DNA from: Pirellulales bacterium
GTDB lineage: Bacteria > Planctomycetota > Planctomycetia > Pirellulales > JAICIG01
Reading direction: 5' to 3'
Length of the DNA: 64,000 bases
NCBI GenBank assembly: GCA_035533075.1
Contig: DATLUO010000063.1
Location: 41,386-105,385, forward strand
Positions 1-6,899 of the stretch are shown piece after piece. Under the pieces are notes generated by a model. It did not search any database and had not been told where the DNA came from. It saw only the letters and a program-made list of their open reading frames with translations. Position numbers and translations under genes: made by a program. The first letter of the stretch is position 1. Every line of letters starts with the position of its first letter.

Positions 1-1102
1 GGATTTCCTGCCGTTCATCGTGCTGCTGTTCAGTCTCTACACGATCGCCGGCGGCATCCGCATCGAGGGCAACCTGCCGGCTCATCCCATCACTAACACC
101 GCCTTTATATGCGTGGGCGGCTTGTTGGCCAGTTTCATCGGCACGACCGGCGCGGCGATGCTGCTGGTGCGTCCCTTGCTGGAGACCAACCGCGAGCGGA
201 CTTACGTCAGCCATACCGTGGTGTTTTTCATCTTCGTGGTTTGCAATTGCGGCGGCTGCCTGCTTCCGTTGGGCGATCCGCCGCTCTTTCTGGGCTACTT
301 GCAAGGCGTGCCGTTCCTGTGGACGGCGTCGCTCTGGAAAGAATGGCTGTTCATCAACGGCGCCTTGCTGGCCGTCTATTTCACCTGGGACCGTTGGCGC
401 TGCTATCCGCGCGAAACTCCTCCCGACGTTGTGCGCGACGAGACCCGCGTCCACCGTCTGCACTTCGGCGGGCTGTGGCCGAACCTTCCGTTGTTGGGCC
501 TGGTTGTGTTGGCGGTGGCCTTGCTCGATCCGACGAAATCGCTGCTCGGCACCGACTGGCATCCTTGGCTCTACCTGCGCGAGATCATGCTGCTGTCGCT
601 GGTCGGCCTGTCGCTGGCGTTCGGTCCGGCGTCGGTGCGGCACGGCAACAAATTCAACTACGGCGCGATCGTGGAAGTGGCGGCCCTGTTCGTGGGCATT
701 TTTATCTGCATGCAGCCCGCCTTGCAGATTCTGCACGTGAAGGGGCCGGAACTGGGCGTCAACACGGCCCCCAAGTTTTTCTGGACGACCGGCGCGCTGT
801 CGTCGGTGCTCGACAATGCGCCGACGTACCTCGTGTTTTTCGAGACGGCCCGAGCGCTGCACGCCGACGGCATCCAGACGGCCGGCGGCGTGGGCATTCC
901 CGACGCCTTGCTGGCCGCCATCAGCCTGGGCGCCGTGTTCATGGGCGCCAACACGTATATCGGCAACGGTCCGAACTTCATGGTCAAGACGATTGCCGAG
1001 AAGTCGGGCGTGCGGATGCCGAGTTTTTTTGGTTATATGATTTACAGCGCCTTGGTGCTGATTCCGTTGTTTGTCGTGACGACGTTGTTGTTCTTCCGAT
1101 AA
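1..1102 (+). CDS. Sodium:proton antiporter, ArsB/NhaD type (5' truncated by window start)
   Basis: Integral membrane cation/proton antiporter of the ion-transporter superfamily. The reading frame is open back to base 2, so the true start lies outside the window; GTG at 20 is only the first in-window start codon. The visible part is about 360 residues with many hydrophobic segments. The stretch FIGTTGAAMLLVRPLL resembles the conserved 'TGA' discontinuous-helix motif of NhaD/ArsB carriers, and a second polar break, GANTYIGNGPNFMVK, near the C-terminus resembles the matching motif of the second half. The cargo (Na+/H+ versus another ion) cannot be fixed from sequence alone. No partner gene is visible downstream. 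Confidence 0.8.
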   Translation, partial: DFLPFIVLLFSLYTIAGGIRIEGNLPAHPITNTAFICVGGLLASFIGTTGAAMLLVRPLLETNRERTYVSHTVVFFIFVVCNCGGCLLPLGDPPLFLGYLQGVPFLWTASLWKEWLFINGALLAVYFTWDRWRCYPRETPPDVVRDETRVHRLHFGGLWPNLPLLGLVVLAVALLDPTKSLLGTDWHPWLYLREIMLLSLVGLSLAFGPASVRHGNKFNYGAIVEVAALFVGIFICMQPALQILHVKGPELGVNTAPKFFWTTGALSSVLDNAPTYLVFFETARALHADGIQTAGGVGIPDALLAAISLGAVFMGANTYIGNGPNFMVKTIAEKSGVRMPSFFGYMIYSALVLIPLFVVTTLLFFR

Positions 1103-1158
1103 AAGGAAGCCGAGCTTCATGCGGGCTCCTCGGCGAGTTCCCGCAAAACCCGGTGCAT

Positions 1159-1270
1159 TCAGGCCGGTGTAAGCCGCAGATCCTTGAGCAGTTCCCGCCG
1201 CTCGTTGGCTGGAAGCGTCCGCTTCAAGTGATCTCGCCGCTCCCGTGTCACATGCTCGCCGCGTCCGTCG
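1159..1270 (-). pseudogene. Possible 3' remnant of an unidentified gene
   Basis: On the minus strand a short open stretch ends in TGA at 1161-1159 and reads ...RRDHLKRTLPANERRELLKD.... It is charged and helical in character and looks like the tail of a real protein, but an in-frame stop lies about 40 codons upstream and no convincing start is seen. I do not recognise the family. The rest of the gap between the antiporter and the nuclease gene shows nothing else. Confidence 0.2.
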
Positions 1271-1317
1271 CTAAGCTGGGTCCGACTTCGTCAACGAACC
1301 GCGATCCACATCTTTCC

Positions 1318-2260
1318 ATGAAAACGCAGACGGATCCCAAGGTCGATTACGCATTCAAGCACGTCTTTGGCCGCGAAGAGAGCAAGCCGGCGCTCGTCAG
1401 CCTGCTGAATGCCGTGTTGGAGCCGGCCGCCGGCGAAGGCATTGTCGGCCTGGAGTTGCTCAACCCCTTCAATGCAAAGGCCTTCGAAAGCGCCAAAACT
1501 TGCATCGTCGATATCAAGGCCCGTGACGAAAGTGGTCGCCAGTTCTTGGTCGAGATGCAAATGCTGGCCGCCGATGCGTTCCGGCAGCGGGCGCTCTTCT
1601 ATTGGGCGGCACTTTATCAGGAACAATTGCACCAAGGCGAAAACTGGCGGGAGCTGCGGCCGACGATCGCGGTTTGCTTTGTCGATACCCCGCTTTTCCG
1701 AGCTGCCGGACTATCACTCGACCTTCGAGCTGCGCGAGCGCCGCCGTCAGACGCTCTTTACGGATCAACTGGCCCTGCATATCCTGGAATTACCGAAGTT
1801 CAAGAAAGGAATTGATGAGCTGGCGACGCCGCTCGACCGCTGGCTCTATTTCTTGCGGAATGGCGAATACCTCGATGCGGAGACCGTGCCCGTTACCTTG
1901 GACGTGCCGGAGCTCCGCTGGGCATTAGGAGACCTGTTTATGATTTCGCGTATCGATCCGGAACGTGAGCTCTATGAAGCCCGGCTGCAAGAGCGGCGCG
2001 ACAAGGCGTGGTTTGAACAAACCGTTGAACGAGCCGCTCAACAAGTTGCCGAAACTGCCGCAGCGAAGGGGCGCGAGCAGGGACGCGCGGAGGGACGCGC
2101 GGAGGGACGCACGGAGGCACTGCGAACAGTCATTCCAGCACTGCAAAAGTCGCTGGGGCAGCATGTTCTGCCACTGGAAGAATTGCAGACCCTCTCTTGC
2201 GACGAGTTAGAAACCATCTGGACGCGGCTGCAAAACGATCTGCTGGACAACCACGATTAA
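1318..2260 (+). pseudogene. Rpn-family recombination-promoting nuclease / PD-(D/E)XK putative transposase, frameshifted
   Basis: Members of this family (COG5464 type) are PD-(D/E)XK nucleases that promote RecA-independent recombination. The N-terminal half opens with MKTQTDPKVDYAFKHVFG, a typical family start, and carries the core IVDIKARDESGRQFLVEMQM (the D and ExQ of the nuclease fold). Near 1690-1705 the frame breaks. Before it the protein reads ...AVCFVDTPLF; the continuation ELPDYHSTFELRERRR, which is the family's next conserved block, lies one frame further on (one extra base, or two missing). The C-terminal tail is a helical EQGRAEGRAEGRTEA repeat encoded by three 12-bp DNA repeats. 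Joined, the product would be about 310 residues. Either the gene is dead or this is a base-call error in a C/T run. Confidence 0.75.
2081..2116 (+). repeat. 12-bp tandem repeat x3 inside the Rpn-type gene
   Basis: Three head-to-tail copies of GGACGCGCGGAG (third copy with one change, GGACGCACGGAG). They encode GRAE/GRTE units of the helical C-terminal tail. Copy number can change in steps of four residues without shifting frame. Confidence 0.8.
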
Positions 2261-2476
2261 ATCACGCTTGCCGGTCTATCCGCGTTTGGCGCAGCCGTAG
2301 CGCATCAGGCGGTCGTGCATGGCGGCCTGGTCGGTGTCGGGCGAGGCCCTGGTCAAGGCCCGCGAGCTCTGCAATTGGGGACGATGGTCGGATGCCATCG
2401 AGGCAACCCTAAGCAGTAAAAGCACTTACGTCGATCACGCGGGGCGACGCCGCACCCGCGTCCGCTACGGCGCCTA

Positions 2477-2508
2477 AACAAAAGCGACACGCGCGTGTCG
2501 CTTTTGTT
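2477..2508. repeat. Perfect 32-bp palindrome, family also at 61.7-61.9 kb
   Basis: The half-site AACAAAAGCGACACGC is followed directly by its exact reverse complement. An identical 32-mer occurs at 61801-61832 and a GC-core variant at 61865-61898. The symmetric A-run/T-run would also allow it to act as a weak bidirectional terminator, but identity over 59 kb argues for a repeat family. Confidence 0.85.
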
Positions 2509-2613
2509 AAGGCACGCACCGCCCGGCGTGCGGCACGCGCTCAAGGTGCTGCAGGATCTCCACGCCCTACTGACGGACGTGCAACCGAAGTCGCACCAGC
2601 TCTTGAACGTTGG

Positions 2614-2641
2614 ACGCGACAAACGTGTCGCCTGCCGCGCA
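2614..2641 (-). repeat. 28-bp dispersed repeat with GCGACA...TGTCGC hairpin
   Basis: This 28-mer matches 52674-52701 in the opposite orientation with one mismatch. Its core GCGACAAACGTGTCGC can fold as a 6-bp stem. Confidence 0.6.
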
Positions 2642-2845
2642 GGCCGAGGCCCTGCGGACGCTCCGTCGGACCCTGTTCGGACCCTGCCGCCGCGCGGCCT
2701 GGAGCGAGGGCGAGACGGCCGCCTCAAACCTGACGCCTTAAACCAGTGGGCCGGCGCCCGCAAGCGCGCCGCCCGCCTGGCTTAGCGGAGGCTCCTCCGC
2801 GTCGAGCGGATCGGCAGGTTTTGGTTTCGGCGAGAGATGAACAGC

Positions 2846-3004
2846 GGTGGCTGGGGCAGAGTCTGGCCGGTAAGATCCAGAAACGCGCGTCAGCGTTGCG
2901 GCCAGGCGATGACCCGGTGCGCTCAACCGGGGCACCGCTTGGCCGCATCGCCTTCCGCGCAGCTCGAAGCTGCCTACGGCCAAGCTTTGCCCCCAGCCAC
3001 CACC
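2846..3004. repeat. Nested inverted-repeat element, copy 1
   Basis: The outer arms are GGTGGCTGGGGCAGAGTCTG at the left and the matching GCCCCCAGCCACCACC end at the right. Inside lies a second hairpin whose right arm is CCGGGGCACCGCTTGGCCGC and whose left arm (TGCGGCCAGGCGATGACCCG) is its near complement. The same architecture occurs at 33313-33541. Confidence 0.7.
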
Positions 3005-3015
3005 CGTAAACCTGA

Positions 3016-4194
3016 ATGACACCCCTCATCACGACAGAAAGCCAATTGGCCTCGCTCTGCGAGCGGCTGGCCCGGTGCCCGTCGATCGCCTTCGACACGG
3101 AGTTCGTGTCGGAGCACACGTATCGGCCGAACCTGTGCCTGATTCAGGTGGCGGCCGGCGGCGAATTGGCGGTCATCGACGCGCTGGCCATCGACGACCT
3201 CAAGCCCTTCTGGGAAGTGCTGGCCGCGGCCGGGCATGAGACGATCGTTCACGCGGGTCGGGAAGAGATTTCCTTCAGCCTGGCGGCGGTGGGGCGTCCG
3301 CCCGCCGCACCGTTCGACGTGCAGTTGGCCGCCGGCTTCATCGGCATGGAATATCCGGCGGGTTACGGCAACCTGATCTCGAAGCTGCTGGGCGGCACGC
3401 CGCGCAAGGGTGAAACGCGCACGGATTGGCGGCGGCGACCGCTCTCGGAGCGGCAGATCGACTATGCCTTGGAAGACGTTCGCCACCTGGCCCCGTTACG
3501 CGACAAGCTTCACGCGCGGCTTACGGAGCTGGGCCGCGTACCCTGGTTCGAGACCGAGATGGCCGCGTTCCTGCAGGAAGTCGATGACTCGCGCCGCCGC
3601 GATCGCTGGCGGAAAGTTTCGGGCAGCTCGGGCCTGTCGGGCCGCAGCCAGGCGATCGTCCGCGAGCTTTGGCTGTGGCGCGATCGCGAGGCCGCCCGGC
3701 GCGATTGCCCGGTGCGGCGCGTGTTGCGCGACGATCTGATCGTCGAGTTGGCCAAGCGCCGCAGTGCCGACCCCAAGCAAGTTCGGGCGGTGCGCGGCAT
3801 GGAGCGCGGCGACTTGCAGCGGTTGTTGCCCAGCCTGTGCCAGGCGATCGACAAGGCCCTGCAGGCGCCCGACGAGTCGCTGCGTGTACCCCCGCGCCGC
3901 GAGTCAAGCTCGCAGCTTACGATGCTGGGGCAGTTCTTGTCGTCGGCCTTGAGCAGCATCTGCCGGGCGGCCGAGGTGGCGCCGAGCCTGGTCGGCGGCG
4001 CCAACGACGTGCGCGACCTGGTGGCCTATCAACTTGGCGAATACGAGGGGACGGACGGGGAGCCGCCGGTCTTGATGCGCGGTTGGCGGGCGGAAGTGGT
4101 GGGCAAGCTCTTGGACGACCTGATTGCCGGCAAAGTATCAATTCGCATTCGCGATCCGCGCGCCGAGCAGCCGCTGGCCTTCGAGCGGGAGTAG
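3016..4194 (+). CDS. rnd: Ribonuclease D (3'-5' exoribonuclease, DEDDy family)
   Basis: Trims 3' ends of tRNA precursors and other structured RNAs in the cytoplasm. The DEDDy fold fills the first ~190 residues. Exo I is FDTEF with D27 and E29; Exo II is HAGREE near residues 79-84, where most homologues have Asp at the metal-ligand position and here Glu is seen; Exo III is DYALED with Y150 and D154. An HRDC nucleic-acid-binding domain follows (about 205-285, ...LRDDLIVELAKRRSADPKQV...). At 392 residues it is close to the usual length. No clear ribosome-binding site precedes ATG 3016, because a repeat element ends 11 bases upstream. The stop lies two bases from the end of the convergent enolase-family gene. 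Confidence 0.9.
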   Translation: MTPLITTESQLASLCERLARCPSIAFDTEFVSEHTYRPNLCLIQVAAGGELAVIDALAIDDLKPFWEVLAAAGHETIVHAGREEISFSLAAVGRPPAAPFDVQLAAGFIGMEYPAGYGNLISKLLGGTPRKGETRTDWRRRPLSERQIDYALEDVRHLAPLRDKLHARLTELGRVPWFETEMAAFLQEVDDSRRRDRWRKVSGSSGLSGRSQAIVRELWLWRDREAARRDCPVRRVLRDDLIVELAKRRSADPKQVRAVRGMERGDLQRLLPSLCQAIDKALQAPDESLRVPPRRESSSQLTMLGQFLSSALSSICRAAEVAPSLVGGANDVRDLVAYQLGEYEGTDGEPPVLMRGWRAEVVGKLLDDLIAGKVSIRIRDPRAEQPLAFERE

Positions 4195-4196
4195 CC

Positions 4197-5393
4197 TCAC
4201 ACCCTCACGTCAAATCGGATTTCGGCTGCGCTGGCGAAGGCGGCCTCGTCGATAGTCAGCCCGAAGCCGGCCGAATCGGGAACGCCGACCATGCCGTCCT
4301 TGATCTGGTAGCCGTCCGCAACAATCACGTCGCTGGCGAGCGGATCGTGCTCGGCACGATAAAAGTTGCTCACGGCCCGGCCGACGTGCAACTCCATGTA
4401 GAAGCCGACCAGCGAGCCCCAATTGTGCGGAGCGATGCGACCGCCGTGCGGTTTACCCATCGCGGCTTCCGCCAAAATGCCATCCACGCCGAAATGGTTC
4501 ATGTCGCCCTGGAAGACGTCGACGGCGCCGGCTTCCATGAACGGCTCGTAGGCGGCCAACTCGTGCTGCGTTTCCCCATCGGCGACGAGCGTGTCCCAGC
4601 CTCGCTGGCGGATAAACGATTTAAGCTCCAGGCATTGCTCTACGATTTCGGGGAACAGTTCTTCGACGAAGGCCAGCTTCTCGTCGCCCAGTTCGTCGAG
4701 CAGCCGCTTGGCGCCGGCCAGGTCATAGCCGTTATTGGCGTCAACGCCGAGCAGCACGTCGGGACCGGCGTGCTTGCGAATGAGCTTGACGACCTCCAGG
4801 TCGCGGCGGTCTCCCTCAACCCGCGGCATCCACTTGAAGCCGCGGCCGATTTTGATCTTGAAGGCCCGGTGGCCGAGCGTCAGCCCCATGTCGATCTCTT
4901 CACGAAACCGGTCGGCCCAGCGATCGCCGTACTGAGGTAGCAGATCGGCAAAATAGATCGAGCCATCGTAGGCGGGGACTTTTTGCGCACCGTCGCCGCC
5001 GAGCAATTCGTAGGCCGGCTTTTTCAAGAGCTTACCGGCAAGATCCCAAAGCGGCATGGTGCCGGCGCCGAACGGCCCCACGACGCGCCGCACAGCCGGC
5101 TGGTAGAAATCGAACGGATTCTTGCCCAGCAATCCCGCTGCCGCCTCTTTCGAGATCGCACAGTTGCCGATGCCTTCCAGGCCGAGGTTGGTGTAAATCC
5201 GCAGCATGCGATCGTGGCCGCGGTCGCCGTGAACATCGAGCCGGGCGTTCTTGCCCGCCAGCTTATTGCGACGGCTGATCACGTTGAAGCCGACAACCCG
5301 CGTGACTCTGGTGTCGCTGGGAGGTTCAGCGCCTTGAAGCGTTCCCGCAAACAATGCCGCAGAGATCGCGGAGAGAAAGTTACGTCGATACAT
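4197..5393 (-). CDS. Enolase-superfamily (mandelate racemase / muconate lactonizing type) protein, Tat-exported
   Basis: Enolase-superfamily enzymes remove an alpha-proton from a carboxylate and stabilise the enolate on Mg2+; many act as acid-sugar dehydratases or racemases. Supporting motifs are AFKIKIGRG (KxK general base), LLGVDANNGYD (first metal Asp), FVEELFPE (second ligand), VADGETQ (third ligand) and IAPHNWGS (His of the C-terminal barrel). ATG 5393 is chosen because it gives MYRRNFLSAISAALFAG, an RRxFL twin-arginine signal; longer in-frame starts add an implausible N-terminus. The length of 398 residues fits. The substrate is unknown, and export suggests a periplasmic role in sugar-acid breakdown. 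Confidence 0.85.
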   Translation of the reverse strand: MYRRNFLSAISAALFAGTLQGAEPPSDTRVTRVVGFNVISRRNKLAGKNARLDVHGDRGHDRMLRIYTNLGLEGIGNCAISKEAAAGLLGKNPFDFYQPAVRRVVGPFGAGTMPLWDLAGKLLKKPAYELLGGDGAQKVPAYDGSIYFADLLPQYGDRWADRFREEIDMGLTLGHRAFKIKIGRGFKWMPRVEGDRRDLEVVKLIRKHAGPDVLLGVDANNGYDLAGAKRLLDELGDEKLAFVEELFPEIVEQCLELKSFIRQRGWDTLVADGETQHELAAYEPFMEAGAVDVFQGDMNHFGVDGILAEAAMGKPHGGRIAPHNWGSLVGFYMELHVGRAVSNFYRAEHDPLASDVIVADGYQIKDGMVGVPDSAGFGLTIDEAAFASAAEIRFDVRV

Positions 5394-5491
5394 GGCTGGT
5401 TTCCTGCAGCGCCAGTCTATCGTCTTTGCGGCAATATCGCAAAAGAGTGTCCGGGAACGTCGGCCCTGGGGCGGGCGGCTCACATAAGACG

Positions 5492-5680
5492 CTACGCGGC
5501 CTGCTCCAGCTTCAGCAACGCCGCGAGTGCTTGGCGCGCGTTATCGACACCGCCAACCTGTTCGACGAATTCTTTAATGGCGGACATCTGTTCTTTCGAG
5601 AGCTGGCCAGGATGGCAAAAGTGAAGCGGTGTGGAAGACGGGGCCTGGGCGACGGTTTGGGAGTTCTGCTGGGTCATCAT
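5492..5680 (-). CDS. Small conserved-looking protein of unknown function
   Basis: A 62-residue ORF. Its ATG at 5680 is preceded by AGGAG with 3-bp spacing (AGGAGCAAATG), a good ribosome-binding site. The N-terminal third is Gln/Ser/Pro-rich and low in complexity. The C-terminal half (LSKEQMSAIKEFVEQVGGVD...) is predicted helical and protein-like. No domain is recognised. It is divergent from the oxidoreductase remnant at 5867. Confidence 0.5.
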   Translation of the reverse strand: MMTQQNSQTVAQAPSSTPLHFCHPGQLSKEQMSAIKEFVEQVGGVDNARQALAALLKLEQAA

Positions 5681-5866
5681 TTGCTCCTGCTTGGCAAGTG
5701 CTCATTCGCAAATTACAGCATCGGCAAATTGAAGCACTCGCCTTTTGGGCAGAACTGCACGACGGTAACGCGGGCGGTCCAGGCAAGCATTACGGGCACT
5801 AACCGCGACGGCGAGAACGCCCTACAATGGACGACTGACAAAGCACTAACGATCCAGGAGAAAGCC

Positions 5867-6262
5867 ATGAACGACGATCTCACTCGACGAAACTTCATCG
5901 CGGCCAGCGCGACGGGGGCGGCCGCGACGCTGCTTGCCCGGCCCAAGTCGGCCAGCGCCAACGACGCAAATGCCCGGCTGCGCATCGGCGTGATCGGCGC
6001 CGGCAACCGAGGCTTCAACACGCTCACCAAGACGCTGGCCAAACTCCGCGAGCGGGGCCGCAACCTCGATCTCGTCTCGGTGGCCGACGTCTACTCCGTC
6101 CATCGCGACCGCTTCGTCGAGTTCATCAAGGAAAAGACCGGCGTCGTTCCGACCTCGCACGTTGACTACCGCGACTTGCTGGCGGAAAAAGACCTCGACG
6201 CCGACTGCATCGCCACGCCCGATCACTGGATCGACGGCAAACCGCCGGAAAGCCGGTCGTAG
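5867..6262 (+). pseudogene. Gfo/Idh/MocA oxidoreductase, truncated after the N-terminal half of the Rossmann domain
   Basis: Family members are NAD(P)-dependent sugar oxidoreductases of about 400-450 residues. This one has a strong ribosome-binding site (CAGGAGAAAGCC-ATG), a Tat signal (TRRNFIAASATGAA), the nucleotide-binding loop IGVIGAGNRGF, and the block DADCIATPDHW that normally continues with 'H' and the KP motif. Instead it runs into IDGKPPESRS and stops after 131 residues, three bases before the next gene. The whole catalytic and C-terminal domain is missing, consistent with a deletion that fused the remnant to the SRPBCC gene. Confidence 0.75.
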
Positions 6263-6265
6263 GCG

Positions 6266-6769
6266 ATGCTCGTGACCGCAATGAATCAGAACGCCATTCA
6301 AATCGTGCCTTCGCCGCAGGGCCAAGGATTCCGCCTGGAAGCCCGCCAACTGCTGCGCGTCAATCGCGAGGAGCTGTTTGTTTTCTTCTCCGACGCGAAT
6401 CAGCTCGAGACCATCACGCCTCCCTGGCTACGATTCTCCGTGCATGCTCCGGCGCCAATCCAAATTCGCGCCGGCACGCTCATCGATTATCGGCTGCGGG
6501 TTCACGGCTTGCCGCTTCGTTGGCAAAGCCGCATCACCGTATGGGATCCGCCGCTGCGTTTTGTCGACGAGCAAATCCGCGGCCCATATCGTCGCTGGCA
6601 TCACGAGCATCTGTTCGAAGAAGCCGACGGCGCTACGCTCTGCCGCGACATTGTGGACTACGCCGTCCCGGGAGGATGGCTTATTCACTCGCTGTTGGTC
6701 CGTCGCGACGTCCTGCGGATCTTCGAGTTTCGCCAGCAGCAGCTCCAACGGCAGTTTGGCGGCGGTTGA
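6266..6769 (+). CDS. SRPBCC (START/polyketide-cyclase-like) family protein
   Basis: A 167-residue protein with the helix-grip fold pattern of SRPBCC ligand-binding proteins. The start block (...ARQLLRVNREELFVFFSDANQLE) and the block PPWLRFSVHAPAPIQIRAGT, followed by WQSRITVWDPPLRFVDEQIR and a C-terminal helix, match the 'ligand-binding SRPBCC' family often found beside nucleoside-diphosphate-sugar epimerases. Starts at 6266 and 6281 (MNQNAIQ) are both possible. No catalytic residues can be assigned. It sits directly behind the truncated oxidoreductase. Confidence 0.75.
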   Translation: MLVTAMNQNAIQIVPSPQGQGFRLEARQLLRVNREELFVFFSDANQLETITPPWLRFSVHAPAPIQIRAGTLIDYRLRVHGLPLRWQSRITVWDPPLRFVDEQIRGPYRRWHHEHLFEEADGATLCRDIVDYAVPGGWLIHSLLVRRDVLRIFEFRQQQLQRQFGGG

Positions 6770-6899
6770 TGGTCGAGCGGCAGGCGCCGCGGTGGCCAAT
6801 GCCTTTACCTGGCATTCGCGGCAGCCAGGCCTTGCGGAAGGCGGAAACCTCTCTTTCAATGGATGTTCCAGATCCGCTTGCTGAATGGACCGCGAAACC

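Larger units (their letters stand above)
2261..3015. other. Gene-free stretch rich in inverted repeats
   Basis: No convincing gene is seen on either strand between the nuclease gene and ribonuclease D. The stretch holds a perfect 32-bp palindrome (2477-2508), a 28-bp repeat shared with 52674-52701 (2614-2641), and a nested inverted-repeat element (2846-3004) that ends 11 bases before the ribonuclease D start codon. Confidence 0.6.

Noticed and set aside
3669..4940. 423-codon plus-strand ORF across the rnd/enolase convergence
   Set aside because: It spans two confirmed genes in wrong frames and has no recognisable domain.
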